Shown: positions 8,482 through 18,550 of the stretch, in pieces
Position numbering within the stretch: position 1 is the stretch's first letter
How the letters are laid out: every line of letters starts with the position of its first letter
Assembly (NCBI RefSeq): GCF_965228935.1
Contig: NZ_OZ245846.1
Span: 3,596,001-3,660,000 of the forward strand
Length of the DNA stretch: 64,000 nt
From: Ulvibacterium sp965228935
GTDB lineage: Bacteria > Bacteroidota > Bacteroidia > Flavobacteriales > Flavobacteriaceae
Reading direction: 5' to 3'
The notes under the pieces: model-generated
Seen by the model: the letters and a program-made list of their open reading frames with translations, nothing else
What the model was told of the DNA's origin: nothing
Database searches by the model: none
Position numbers and translations under genes: made by a program

Positions 8482-11400
8482 ATGGCCCTGAAAGTCGCGA
8501 TATCCCATAAGACCAAATATACCTATGACCGTAGGGTGAAGTTATCCCCACACATCTTTCGGTTACGGCCGGCTCCCCATAGCAGAACCCCTATAGAGGC
8601 CTATTCCATAAAAATAAAACCCGAAGAACATTTTTTTAACTGGCAACAGGATCCCTTCGGAAACTATCTGGCCCGTATCGTTTTTCCCGAAAAGACGAAT
8701 GAGCTCTCCATTGAGGTAGAAATCATTGCCGATATGAAGACCATCAATCCCTTCGACTTCTTTGTGGAAGAGACCGTGGAGGATTTTCCTTTCACCTATT
8801 CCGAGGCCTTAAAAAAAGAATTGCTGCCTTATCTGGAGATCAATGAGGATGGCCCCTTGTTAAAAAGTTGGTTGAATAAGATAGACCGTACTCCGCGTCG
8901 TACAATCGATTTTCTTACGGAACTGAACAGGGATTTGTATAACGCCTTGAATTACACCATTCGTATGGAGCCCGGGGTACAGACCTGTGAACAGACCTTG
9001 GCCGATCATTTGGGCTCCTGTCGGGATTTTGCCTGGCTTATGGTACAGATTTTGCGCCATTTGGGACTGGCAGCACGTTTCGTTTCGGGGTACTTGGTAC
9101 AGATGAAGGCGGATGAAAAATCATTGGACGGGCCATCCGGACCCGAAGCCGATTTTACCGATCTTCATGCCTGGGCCGAAGTCTATTTGCCAGGGGCAGG
9201 ATGGATCGGGCTGGATGCAACGTCCGGCCTATTGGCCGGAGAGGGACATATTCCCTTGGCTTGTACCCCTTCATTTGAGAGTGCCGCTCCGGTTTCCGGA
9301 TTTACCGAGCCTTGTGAGACCCAATTTGAGTTCGATAATTCCGTAACCCGGATTTTTGAATCCCCCCGCGTAACCAAACCATATACGGAGCGTCAATGGG
9401 ATGCTATTTATAATTTGGGATTTGACGTGGAGGAAGAGCTACAGCAAAATGACGTACGTCTCACCATGGGCGGGGAACCCACCTTTGTATCCATAGACGA
9501 TATGGAATCCGAGGAATGGAATACGGAAGCCGACGGTGAACACAAGCGAAAATTGGCCAGTTCACTTTCCAGAAGATTGCTGGATGCATTTGGAAAAGGG
9601 GGGATGCTCCACTATGCCCAAGGTAAATGGTACCCGGGAGAGCCATTGCCCCGATGGCAAATCGGAGTGCACTGGCGCAAGGATAGGGAACCGATTTGGA
9701 AAGACCCCAAATTGCTGTCTTCGTTTACGGATTCCCATAAACTGCGCAATGGTATTGCCCTTACCTTTCTCCAAACCTTGGCACGCTACCTTAAGTGCCC
9801 TGATAAAACCATCTTGCCCGCCTATGAGGATGCCTTCTATTTTTTATGGGAAGAACGCAAGTTGCCCATGGATATCGACCCAAAGGAATATGACAAAAAA
9901 GATTCCGCCCTTCGAAGAAAATTAGGCGAAGTGCTGGAACAAGGCCTAGGAAAGGAGGTGGGCTATGTTTTCCCTCTTGCCGAAAATGACGGACAATGGA
10001 TTACCAACCCTTGGGAATTCCGTAGCAAACATCTGTTCCTGACTCCCGGGAATTCCCCGATTGGATTACGGTTACCGCTGGACTCCTTGCCTAAAAATCC
10101 CGAAGTACCTTCCGAACCGACGGCCCAACCGGAGCTCTTTGAACCCAGACCCGATTTAAAATCCTATGGCACTGCTCTTCGGGCAAGAATGGAATCTACT
10201 CCAAAACCCCAGAAAAAACAGCCGTATGTACGTACCGCGATTTGTGCTGAGGTCCGCGAGAACAACTTGTTTCTCTTTCTTCCTCCTTTGGATACCGCGG
10301 AGGCCTTTGTGGATTTGATTGCTAGCATAGAGGCCACGACCCAAGAGCTGAAAGTTCCCGTGGTTATGGAAGGGTATGAACCTCCGCGGGACAATCGGTT
10401 GGAAGTGCTCAAAGTTACTCCAGATCCTGGGGTTATCGAAGTAAATGTACATCCGGCCAAGAACTGGAAAGAGTTGACGGACAATACCTTAAAATTGTAC
10501 GATGAGGCAAAAAAATCCCGGCTGGGTACGGAAAAATTCATGCTGGACGGTAAGCATACCGGTACAGGTGGTGGAAACCATGTAACCTTGGGAGGGGTTA
10601 CCCCAGCGGACAGTCCATTGTTGCGCGACCCACAACTACTGCGTAGTTTACTGACCTTCTGGCAACATCATCCCGGCCTGTCCTATCTGTTTTCAGGAGC
10701 CTTTATTGGCCCAACAAGTCAAGCTCCCCGGGTAGATGAGACCCGTCTCGAAAATTTGTACGAACTGGAAATCGCTTTTTCCCAAATCCCAGAAGACAAG
10801 GAAGTTCCCTTTTGGTTGACCGATCGCCTATTCCGCCATTTGTTGACCGATGTTACCGGAAATACACATCGCGCCGAGTTTTGCATCGATAAATTATATT
10901 CCCCGGATTCGTCTTCGGGCCGACTGGGTATTTTGGAATTACGGGCTTTTGATATGCCTCCACATGCGCAAATGAGTTTAATGCAGATGTTGTTGGTACG
11001 CACCTTGGTCTCCTGGTTCTGGAAAAAACCGTACAAGCACGATTTGGTACGCTGGGGTACCGAACTTCATGATAGGTTCTTATTGGAACATTATGTAAAG
11101 GAAGATATCAAAGATGTGGTTTTACAGCTCAATGAGGCGGGATATCCGTTTCAGTTGGATTGGTTCGATCCTTTTTTTGAGTTCCGTTTTCCCTTATACG
11201 GTATGGTTGAAATCCATTCCATGCAACTAGAGTTGCGCATGGCCATTGAACCCTGGAATGTACTTGGTGAGGAAATGTCCGGTAGGGGAACGGCCCGCTA
11301 TGTGGATTCTTCCTTGGAACGGGTTCAGATCAAGGTGCGGAACTTTACGGAGGAGCGCTACCATATCACCTGTAACGGGGTAAAGGTAGAATTGAGCCCT

Positions 11401-11802
11401 ACCGGAGTTAAGGGCGAATATGTGGCCGGGGTACGGTACAAGGCTTGGGAACCCTGGTCCGCCCTACATCCTACCATTGGGGTGGATACACCTTTGGTGT
11501 TTGACGTTGTGGATATGTGGAACAGGAAATCCATTGGCGGATGTACCTACTTCGTGGCACATCCCGGAGGGCGTTCATACGATACCTATCCGGTGAATAG
11601 TTACGAGGCGGAATCCAGAAGAATCAATCGTTTTTGGGACTTTGGCCATACTCAGGGGGAAATCCTACCGACAGAAACGGTATCTTCAACTAATTTTTCA
11701 GGTAGAACGGTAGAACCTAAGGATGCTTCGAATACTTTTGTTTATAGGGAGATTCCTATAAACCCGGAATTTCCACATGTCACCGATCTACGAAAAAAGT
11801 AA
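8482..11802 (+). CDS. Transglutaminase-like / DUF2126 amidoligase fusion
   Basis: An 1106-residue cytoplasmic protein with two parts. Residues 1-290 are a bacterial transglutaminase N-domain plus papain-like core with a complete triad: Cys180 in GSCRDFAWL, His229 in LHAWAE, Asp245 in LDATSG. From about residue 310 (LTMGGEPTF) to the end it matches DUF2126, a predicted glutamine-synthetase-like COOH-NH2 ligase. Conserved pieces include GKHTGTGGGNHVTLGG and LGILELRAFDMPPHAQM. The family is predicted to make or cut amide bonds in peptide synthesis or tagging; no reaction is proven that I know of. It is first in a three-gene operon, with 12 bases to the next gene. Confidence 0.9.
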   Translation: MALKVAISHKTKYTYDRRVKLSPHIFRLRPAPHSRTPIEAYSIKIKPEEHFFNWQQDPFGNYLARIVFPEKTNELSIEVEIIADMKTINPFDFFVEETVEDFPFTYSEALKKELLPYLEINEDGPLLKSWLNKIDRTPRRTIDFLTELNRDLYNALNYTIRMEPGVQTCEQTLADHLGSCRDFAWLMVQILRHLGLAARFVSGYLVQMKADEKSLDGPSGPEADFTDLHAWAEVYLPGAGWIGLDATSGLLAGEGHIPLACTPSFESAAPVSGFTEPCETQFEFDNSVTRIFESPRVTKPYTERQWDAIYNLGFDVEEELQQNDVRLTMGGEPTFVSIDDMESEEWNTEADGEHKRKLASSLSRRLLDAFGKGGMLHYAQGKWYPGEPLPRWQIGVHWRKDREPIWKDPKLLSSFTDSHKLRNGIALTFLQTLARYLKCPDKTILPAYEDAFYFLWEERKLPMDIDPKEYDKKDSALRRKLGEVLEQGLGKEVGYVFPLAENDGQWITNPWEFRSKHLFLTPGNSPIGLRLPLDSLPKNPEVPSEPTAQPELFEPRPDLKSYGTALRARMESTPKPQKKQPYVRTAICAEVRENNLFLFLPPLDTAEAFVDLIASIEATTQELKVPVVMEGYEPPRDNRLEVLKVTPDPGVIEVNVHPAKNWKELTDNTLKLYDEAKKSRLGTEKFMLDGKHTGTGGGNHVTLGGVTPADSPLLRDPQLLRSLLTFWQHHPGLSYLFSGAFIGPTSQAPRVDETRLENLYELEIAFSQIPEDKEVPFWLTDRLFRHLLTDVTGNTHRAEFCIDKLYSPDSSSGRLGILELRAFDMPPHAQMSLMQMLLVRTLVSWFWKKPYKHDLVRWGTELHDRFLLEHYVKEDIKDVVLQLNEAGYPFQLDWFDPFFEFRFPLYGMVEIHSMQLELRMAIEPWNVLGEEMSGRGTARYVDSSLERVQIKVRNFTEERYHITCNGVKVELSPTGVKGEYVAGVRYKAWEPWSALHPTIGVDTPLVFDVVDMWNRKSIGGCTYFVAHPGGRSYDTYPVNSYEAESRRINRFWDFGHTQGEILPTETVSSTNFSGRTVEPKDASNTFVYREIPINPEFPHVTDLRKK

Positions 11803-11814
11803 CGACAAAATCGA

Positions 11815-14376
11815 ATGCCGACTACAAAGACAAGTGGGTTAAACAGGTATACTCCCTTACAGGGGTATGATGAAATGTATGCTCAACAGGGTAATCTAAA
11901 ACCCTATTGGCAAAAACTTCTCGACAGTTTTGACCACCTGGGAGTCGATGGTTTGATCGGCCGCCAGAAGGATATAGATTGGCTGCTTTCTGAAAATGGA
12001 GTTACCTATAATGTCTACAACGACCCTAAGGGGATGCATCGTCCATGGAATTTGAATATTGTCCCCTTTTTATTACGTAAAGATGAATGGGAAACTGTGG
12101 AGGCAGGCCTTAAACAAAGGGCCGAGCTTTTGGATTTGGTCTTAACGGATATTTACGGGGAACGCATGTTGATCAAGAACGGTGTAGTTCCCCATGAGAT
12201 TATCTATGGACATAGAGGATTTTTGAGACAATGTTCGGGAATTGAATATGTCATGGAGAAGTTCCTGTCCATTTATGCCGCGGATTTGGCCCGGGGCACG
12301 GATGGAAGACTATGGGTGGTCAATGATCGTACCGAAGCTCCCTCGGGGATGGGGTATACCTTGGAGAACCGTTCCACGACAAGCCGAATCCTCCCGGAAA
12401 TGTATGCCAAAATGAATGTAACCCGTTTATCCGGATTCTTCCAGGGCCTGAATCGAATGCTCGTAGAGGCCTCTCCCGTTAAAAAGGAGAATCCCCATAT
12501 TGTGATCTTAACACCGGGTTCACATAACGAGACTTACTTTGAACATGCCTATCTATCGTCATTTTTGGGCTACCCTTTGGTCCAGGGCAATGACTTGGTA
12601 GTGCGGGATGGGTTTCTTTGGATGAAATCACTAAATGGTTTAAAGCAAATTGATGTAGTACTTCGCAGGGTAGACGATGCATTTTCCGATCCGTTGGAAC
12701 TGCGTGAGGATTCCCATTTGGGTGTGGCCGGATTGCTGGACGTGGTCCGGAGAAAGAATGTTTCCGTTATCAACCCCGTAGGCAGTGGGGTAATGGAAAA
12801 TCCAGGATTGATTCCCTTTATGCCCAGCATTGCCCAATACTTTTTGGGCCAAGATTTGATTTTACCACAAATTGCCTCTTGGTGGTGCGGGCAGGAGAAA
12901 GAAAAAAAATATGTGCTGGAGAATCTGTCCCGACTAGTGGTCAAGAGAATCGATCGTACGAATAGGGAGAGTATTCATTTTGGGGAGTTTTTGGATTCCG
13001 GGGAGTTGGATACCTTAAAACAAAAAATTCTGGAGCGGCCTTATAGGTTCGTTGCGCAAGAACGAATCAGTTTCTCAACGGCCCCGAATCTTGTTAAGGA
13101 TTCCTTGGAGCCCAGAAATTTGGTTACCCGGGCCTTTTGTATCGCTTCGGGTTCCGATTACCAGGTCATGCCAGGCGGATTGGTAAGGGTGGCACCCGAT
13201 CGTAAGACCATAAGGGTTTCCAATCACCGGGGTGGTACTAGTAAGGACTTTTGGATATTGGAGGATAAACCGGTTCAAGAAGATAGGGTCAGATTTTGGC
13301 AAAAAAAGTCTTCCAACGCAGTTTCCGGCTTGGATGACCTGCCTAGCTTAACTGCGGAAAACCTCTATTGGGCGGGACGTTATGTGGGACGTACCTTGAT
13401 CAATGCCCGTTTTATTCGCATGGTAATGCGCCAATTGGCTATGGTTCAAAACCGAAACGAGACACCCGATTCCGAAAAACTTCAAACCTTGTTAAGGGCC
13501 GTTACCCATTTAACGGGAACTTACCCCGGCTTTGCCGAAAAGGCCAAAAAGGGTCCACAAGCTATGGAAAATCCATATCTGGAAATGCTTTCCGTTATCA
13601 AGGATCCAAAGAAGGTCGGCAGTTTGGCACATACCATTGACATGTTCAGTAATTCGTATTACTCCATACGAAACTTGTGGTCCACAGATATGTGGCGGGT
13701 TTTTGAGGACATTCAACAACTGTGGAAATCATTTCAAGAAGAGGAACAACCTTCTATAACCCGAATTCTCAGGGTGCTCAATAAACTGATAACCCGTTTG
13801 ATCGCTTTTATGGGCCTTATAGAGGAAAGTATTATGATTCAACAGGGATTGTTGCTCTATTTCATTGGTCTGCAACTGGAACAAAGCATGTTGACGATTA
13901 CCAAATGTCGTTCGCTTCTGACCATTAAGTATGATGCCCATACGGAATACGATCTTCTGGAGTATCTGTTGATCAGCCATGAGAGCTTAAACATCTACCG
14001 ATACAGTTATCGATCCTATATTCAATTGGAAAATGTGTTGAACCTCGTTGTACTGGATTTGGAATACCCCCGCTCCTTGACCTATATGTTGAACAGGCTC
14101 CAAAAGGATATAGCACGTTTACCACAATCAAAATATGACAATCATTTAAACAGCTATCAAAAGTATGTTTTTGAGGCTTTTGCCAAACTGCGACTGGCTG
14201 AAGCAACCTCGTTGGCGAAAACGGCTACTGAGGAGGACTTCACACGAGAGTCGCTGGACACTTTATTGGGGCAACTTTCAGAACTCCTATATCAGACCTC
14301 ACAATCCATTACCAGTTCCTATTTTAACCATACCAATACACAAAATCAACTGTTTACCCAATTCTTTCCGATTTGA
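11815..14376 (+). CDS. Circularly permuted ATP-grasp / alpha-E fusion
   Basis: An 853-residue fusion of two domains that are separate genes in the neighbouring minus-strand set. Residues 1-500 are circularly permuted type 2 ATP-grasp (former DUF404/DUF407), with WVVNDRTEAPSGMGYT and RVDDAFSDPLELRED. Residues 510-840 are alpha-E (DUF403), starting at AENLYWAGRYVGRT and mostly helical. ATP-grasp enzymes form amide bonds through acyl-phosphates. Where the stand-alone copy has the Gly-rich PVDEAGGYG loop, this one has R-I-D-R-T-N-R-E-S, so its ATP handling may differ. It is the middle gene of the plus-strand operon. Confidence 0.88.
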   Translation: MPTTKTSGLNRYTPLQGYDEMYAQQGNLKPYWQKLLDSFDHLGVDGLIGRQKDIDWLLSENGVTYNVYNDPKGMHRPWNLNIVPFLLRKDEWETVEAGLKQRAELLDLVLTDIYGERMLIKNGVVPHEIIYGHRGFLRQCSGIEYVMEKFLSIYAADLARGTDGRLWVVNDRTEAPSGMGYTLENRSTTSRILPEMYAKMNVTRLSGFFQGLNRMLVEASPVKKENPHIVILTPGSHNETYFEHAYLSSFLGYPLVQGNDLVVRDGFLWMKSLNGLKQIDVVLRRVDDAFSDPLELREDSHLGVAGLLDVVRRKNVSVINPVGSGVMENPGLIPFMPSIAQYFLGQDLILPQIASWWCGQEKEKKYVLENLSRLVVKRIDRTNRESIHFGEFLDSGELDTLKQKILERPYRFVAQERISFSTAPNLVKDSLEPRNLVTRAFCIASGSDYQVMPGGLVRVAPDRKTIRVSNHRGGTSKDFWILEDKPVQEDRVRFWQKKSSNAVSGLDDLPSLTAENLYWAGRYVGRTLINARFIRMVMRQLAMVQNRNETPDSEKLQTLLRAVTHLTGTYPGFAEKAKKGPQAMENPYLEMLSVIKDPKKVGSLAHTIDMFSNSYYSIRNLWSTDMWRVFEDIQQLWKSFQEEEQPSITRILRVLNKLITRLIAFMGLIEESIMIQQGLLLYFIGLQLEQSMLTITKCRSLLTIKYDAHTEYDLLEYLLISHESLNIYRYSYRSYIQLENVLNLVVLDLEYPRSLTYMLNRLQKDIARLPQSKYDNHLNSYQKYVFEAFAKLRLAEATSLAKTATEEDFTRESLDTLLGQLSELLYQTSQSITSSYFNHTNTQNQLFTQFFPI

Positions 14377-14378
14377 GC

Positions 14379-15269
14379 ATGTACTTTAACGTGACCCATA
14401 CCACCAAATATACCTATAATGCTCCGGTGAGCTATGGCCATAATATCGCAACGCTTAGACCCCGGAAGGCCAAGGGACAGGAATTATTGGATTACCATAT
14501 AGGGATTTCCCCGGAACCCTCGGAAATATCGGAGCGAGTCGACTTTTTTGGAAATTACATTACCCGCTTTTCCCTGCAAACCGAACACAGATCGCTCAAG
14601 GTAACCACTAAAAGTCGCATAAAAAGGGACTACGCCCAATTTCAGGATAGCTTTTTCTCGGAGGCTTGCAGTTCCATTACCATGAACGATGCGCTGATTG
14701 CATTGCAATCCAATGATTTGGAGATATTAGACGCCCAACAATATATCCTGGAATCTGTCTTTGTCAAAAAAATGGACGCCAGCATTCGTGAATATGCCCA
14801 AAAATCCTTCCAAGGGAATCGTTCCGTATTTGATGCGGCATTTGAATTGATGCAGCGGATTTATACGGATTTCGATTTTGTTCCCGGCTTTACCAGTATT
14901 TCAACTCCCATTCATGAGGTAATGGAACAGAAAAAAGGGGTTTGCCAAGATTTTGCCCAAATTGCGATTGCCTGCATCAGATCTATAGGCCTGCCCGCCA
15001 AATACATTAGTGGTTATATAGAGACGTTACCACCTCCAGGAAAAGAGAAACTGGTCGGAGCCGATGCCTCCCATGCCTGGTTTTCTATTTTTATCCCAGG
15101 GTTTGGCTGGGTCGATTTTGACCCTACCAACAACCAGATACCCAAAGATCAACATATTGTTGTAGGGTGGGGTAGGGACTACTATGATGTACCACCCCTA
15201 AAAGGTGTGGTCTATGGCAGTGGCCAAAGTAAACTGAAAGTGGCCGTGGATATTGCAAGAATCGATTAA
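14379..15269 (+). CDS. Transglutaminase-like cysteine protease/amidase
   Basis: A 296-residue bacterial transglutaminase: N-terminal beta domain starting YFNVTHTTKYTY, then the core with Cys in KGVCQDFAQ, His in ASHAWF and Asp in VDFDPTNN, so the triad is complete. There is no signal peptide, so it is cytoplasmic. In amidoligase operons such proteins are predicted to be peptidases or deamidases acting on the ligated product. The ATG at 14379 lies two bases after the upstream TGA, so translation is probably coupled. A TTG at 14373 inside that stop region is less likely. Confidence 0.88.
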   Translation: MYFNVTHTTKYTYNAPVSYGHNIATLRPRKAKGQELLDYHIGISPEPSEISERVDFFGNYITRFSLQTEHRSLKVTTKSRIKRDYAQFQDSFFSEACSSITMNDALIALQSNDLEILDAQQYILESVFVKKMDASIREYAQKSFQGNRSVFDAAFELMQRIYTDFDFVPGFTSISTPIHEVMEQKKGVCQDFAQIAIACIRSIGLPAKYISGYIETLPPPGKEKLVGADASHAWFSIFIPGFGWVDFDPTNNQIPKDQHIVVGWGRDYYDVPPLKGVVYGSGQSKLKVAVDIARID

Positions 15270-15340
15270 TGGTGGCACTTTGGGCCAAAATTGATAGTGA
15301 AAAATCCAAAGATTGTTTTCTATAACCGTTATTTAAACTT

Positions 15341-16436
15341 CTACTCTTCCTTTTGCCCCATCATCATGAGATAGGCTTTAAGGAAGGCATCCAGATCACC
15401 GTCCATCACGGCATCCACATTTCCGGTTTCCTCGCCGGTACGGACGTCCTTTACCAGTTTGTAGGGATGCATTACGTAGTTACGGATCTGAGATCCCCAT
15501 TCTATCTTCATTTTGGAGGATTCGATTTCCTGCCGGGCCTGCATTTTTTTGCGCAATTCAATTTCGTATAACTGGGATTTCAACATTTTTAGGGCCGTGG
15601 CCCTGTTGTCGTGTTGACTTCGGGAGTCCGAACAGGAAATTTGGATTCCGGTAGGCTTGTGGACCAGTTGTACTTTGGTCTCTACCTTATTAACGTTCTG
15701 CCCACCCGCTCCGCTGGAGCGCGCTGTGGTTATTTCGATATCCGCGGGATTCACTTCGATTTCAATACTATCGTCCACCAGGGGATATACATAGACCGAA
15801 GCAAAAGAGGTGTGGCGTTTGGCATTGCTGTCAAACGGGGAGATACGTACCAGGCGATGTACACCATTCTCGCCTTTTAGCCACCCAAAAGCAAAGTCAC
15901 CCTCAATTTCCAAGGTAACCGTCTTTATACCGGCCACATCGCCTTCCTGATAGTTGAGTTCCCGAACTTTGTAACCGCTCTTTTCGCTCCACATCATATA
16001 CATACGCATAAGCATGGCTGCCCAATCGCAACTCTCGGTTCCACCGGCACCGGCCGTAATCTGAAGTACTGCGGTAAGCTCGTCGCCCTCCTCCGAAAGC
16101 ATGTTTTTGAACTCCAACTTCTCCAGGGCTTGTAGGGCCTTTTGATGTTGGGTATCTACTTCCGTTTCGGTAACTTCCCCGGCCTCCATAAATTCCAATA
16201 GCACTTCCAAATCACCTACCAGCGTCTCGGCTGCCATATAATTGTCCACCCACTGTTTTTTGGATTGGATGAATTTCATATGGGCCTGGGCCTCTTGGGG
16301 ATTGTCCCAAAAATTTGGGGCAAGGGTCTTTTCTTCCTCGTTTTCTATTTCAATACGTTTGGCATCGATGTCAAAGATACCTCCTTAGCGCACCAAGGCG
16401 CTCAATAAGATCTTTGGATTGATCTGTAGTAATCAT
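15341..16436 (-). CDS. prfB: Peptide chain release factor 2, via +1 programmed frameshift
   Basis: RF2 reads UGA and UAA and triggers peptidyl-tRNA hydrolysis through its GGQ loop, seen here in SGAGGQNVNK. The gene is split. Codons 1-21 run from the ATG at 16436 to CTT ending at 16374, then an in-frame TGA (16373-16371). A +1 shift continues at GAC (16372) to the stop at 15341. Together they give 364 residues, close to the usual 365. The post-shift sequence runs straight into the conserved N-terminal helix (FWDNPQEAQAHM). A gene call starting at the ATG at 16279 would lose over 50 residues. Confidence 0.95.
16370..16385 (-). promoter_or_regulatory. prfB +1 recoding site
   Basis: The minus strand reads AGGAGG, TAT, CTT, TGA, C. 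The internal Shine-Dalgarno-like AGGAGG sits three bases before the slippery CTT, with a UGA stop followed by C. This is the classic RF2 autoregulatory frameshift: low RF2 leaves the ribosome waiting at UGA and promotes the shift. It is notable in a phylum where Shine-Dalgarno initiation is rare. Confidence 0.95.
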
Positions 16437-16452
16437 GGTATTCAATTTCCAA

Positions 16453-16486
16453 CAAAAATAGGTTTCTTTTTTTGAAGTAAGCCAAA
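16453..16486 (-). promoter_or_regulatory. Probable prfB promoter
   Basis: On the minus strand, TTTG (16486-16483), a 22-base spacer and TATTTTTG (16460-16453), fitting the TTTG / TAnnTTTG pattern with a slightly long spacer. It lies 17 bases upstream of the prfB ATG. Confidence 0.55.
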
Positions 16487-16574
16487 AATCGATCGTATCG
16501 TCCAATACTTTCAACAAAGCAAAATAGTTTTACCTTTTACGTATGTGCCAAAAACAACTTTTAGCTGAAACCGT

Positions 16575-17432
16575 CTATTGTTGCTGTTCCGACAATACCT
16601 TTACGGAATGAACAGTGGTATTCTCCCCAGGCGCATATAACACGCCTTTTAAAGGAGAACAGTCGTCATAATCCTTGCCATGGCATACCTTTACATGATT
16701 AGTATTGGCCAGGAGATTGTTTGTGGGGTCAAAGCCCAGCCAACCGACATCCGGGATATATACCTCCGCCCAGGCGTGCATTTGGGAATCACCGAAATAC
16801 CCATGGCCTTGGTGAAGATAACCCGAAACATATCGGGCGGGGACTTTGTTTTTCCGGGCCACCGCACAGAACAAATGGGTAAAATCCTGGCAAACTCCCT
16901 GTCTTTTCTCAATGATTGTGTCAAGCACTGTATTTACATCGGTGACCCCAGGTGTAAAGGAAAAATATGTGGAAATCCAACGGTTCAGTGCTTGAATATT
17001 TTCAAAAATGGTCTTGTCCATGTCAAAGAGGAAGATAGTGCCGTGAGCTTCCGAAAGCCTGGTAAATTTGGTCTTTCTAAGAAAAGGTTCAAAATCTATC
17101 TGAAAGTTCAACTCCTCCAACTTGGCATAATCGGCCATAGGATTCTGTGGCAGGGAAAAATCAAAAGGGTTGATTTCCTTTTTTATTACAGTGAAGGAGG
17201 CCTCAAAGGAAATTTCATTGAATTTTTGTCCGGGATGTACCCTAATGGTCTTAAAACCGAAACCATTGATCGAGGTTTGGTTGATATCGTGGAGCGAATT
17301 TGAGAATTCCCAAGATACCAACTGTTGACTTTCATTATCCTCCGGGATGATCAGAAATTGCCAATGGGCATCGTTTACCAAGGTTTCATACTGATTTTTT
17401 GCACTATACTTAATGGAATACTCCTGATACAT
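16575..17432 (-). CDS. Transglutaminase-like protein of the minus-strand set
   Basis: A 285-residue cytoplasmic transglutaminase-fold protein with an N-terminal beta domain (about 1-130) and a core holding Cys in QGVCQDFTH, His in QMHAWAEVY and Asp in GFDPTNN. The C-terminus carries the family's HGKDYDDCSPLKG stretch, similar to WGRDYYDVPPLKG in the plus-strand copy. I use the ATG at 17432 because the next upstream ATG (17462) adds ten hydrophobic residues not seen in relatives. It is the last gene of a three-gene operon, 40 bases after the alpha-E gene. Confidence 0.87.
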   Translation of the reverse strand: MYQEYSIKYSAKNQYETLVNDAHWQFLIIPEDNESQQLVSWEFSNSLHDINQTSINGFGFKTIRVHPGQKFNEISFEASFTVIKKEINPFDFSLPQNPMADYAKLEELNFQIDFEPFLRKTKFTRLSEAHGTIFLFDMDKTIFENIQALNRWISTYFSFTPGVTDVNTVLDTIIEKRQGVCQDFTHLFCAVARKNKVPARYVSGYLHQGHGYFGDSQMHAWAEVYIPDVGWLGFDPTNNLLANTNHVKVCHGKDYDDCSPLKGVLYAPGENTTVHSVKVLSEQQQ

Positions 17433-17472
17433 ATAGGAAGTTGAGAACAGTAAATATAACAAAGAAAAGGCG

Positions 17473-18420
17473 TCAATAATTAAAAAACTCCTTTTCCATT
17501 TTTTTGCTGATCTGTGTCAGTTCCTTTAATAACGTATCGATAAAATTTTTGATGTTGCCCTCTATCTCTTCAATGTATTTATACTCATATTCGGAACGTA
17601 CCCGCCCTACCAGGAAGGCCGTGGAATTTTTGTTGTATTTTTTACTTGGATCCAATACCCTTATGTGGTTATAAACTTGATTAAGACTATTCATTATGGA
17701 TCTGGGACAATTTGGGTTCAATATTAGAAATTCCAGGGTGGTGATGCTGGTCGGGGTCTTTTTATAGAATCTGCGCATCATATCGTAGGATTCCGCGCAT
17801 TTTAATAAGGTACTCCATTCAAAACTATGGCTGAATTTGTCGCCATAGCTCCCCTGCGCCTTGAGGGCATCGTTATATTTTGCATTGATTATCCGAATAA
17901 TTTGATTGGCACGTTCCATGTTTATACCCATCATGATAATGGCATAGACCTCATCATGGAGCAGGGTGCCCCTTATTTTTCCCCTTAAAATAGCGGTCAT
18001 TTCGGTAACGTTTATGGTGAAATCATAAAGTCCCCTTTTCACAAAGACATCCGCAGGATAGTTAAGGATAAAGTGATAGAATTTGTTAATGGCTTCGTAA
18101 AGTTCCGTAGAAATTAAATCGCGGGCGCTATTGGCATTTTCCCGGGCATACTTCACATTGTTGATTATTGAATATCCGCATTCGTGCTCCATGGCAATTT
18201 TCCGTAGCACCTCCTCCTCATTTAGCTCAACGGACTCGTCCTCCTCGGCATCACCTACCATAAACAACATGGAACGCAATACGAATTGACGCGATTGGGA
18301 CAGTTGGTTCGGCGCGTCCAGGGAGGAAAAATAGTTGACGTTAAGATATCTGGCCATATGTTCGGAACGTTCAATATAACGTCCCATCCAGAAGAGGTTG
18401 TTGGCTACTCGTGCTAGCAT
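17473..18420 (-). CDS. Alpha-E domain protein (DUF403)
   Basis: An all-helical protein of 315 residues. The start, LARVANNLFWMGRYIERSEH, is the alpha-E signature and parallels AENLYWAGRYVGRT inside the plus-strand fusion. Alpha-E proteins occur almost only with circularly permuted ATP-grasp and transglutaminase genes and are thought to be partners of the ligase; no catalytic activity is established. The C-terminus is Lys/Glu rich. It lies between its ATP-grasp partner (130 bases upstream) and the transglutaminase. Confidence 0.9.
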   Translation of the reverse strand: MLARVANNLFWMGRYIERSEHMARYLNVNYFSSLDAPNQLSQSRQFVLRSMLFMVGDAEEDESVELNEEEVLRKIAMEHECGYSIINNVKYARENANSARDLISTELYEAINKFYHFILNYPADVFVKRGLYDFTINVTEMTAILRGKIRGTLLHDEVYAIIMMGINMERANQIIRIINAKYNDALKAQGSYGDKFSHSFEWSTLLKCAESYDMMRRFYKKTPTSITTLEFLILNPNCPRSIMNSLNQVYNHIRVLDPSKKYNKNSTAFLVGRVRSEYEYKYIEEIEGNIKNFIDTLLKELTQISKKMEKEFFNY

Positions 18421-18550
18421 ATGGTTTTTGTTTTAGTTTTTGGTCTGGTTTAAATTCTGTAAACTTACCCCTGTTTTTAATGGAATGAATTCCTTGCGTC
18501 CATTCAAATTTTCAAACTTTTTTCAATCACGACTGAACACTACGGATCTT

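Noticed and set aside
16371..16436. In-frame stop in prfB, suggesting a pseudogene
   Set aside because: The stop lies in a perfect RF2 frameshift site, and the +1 frame continues into conserved RF2 sequence; it is regulation, not decay.
16680..17303. 207-codon plus-strand frame over the minus-strand transglutaminase
   Set aside because: The minus-strand frame has the complete catalytic triad; the plus-strand frame has no family match and no start support.
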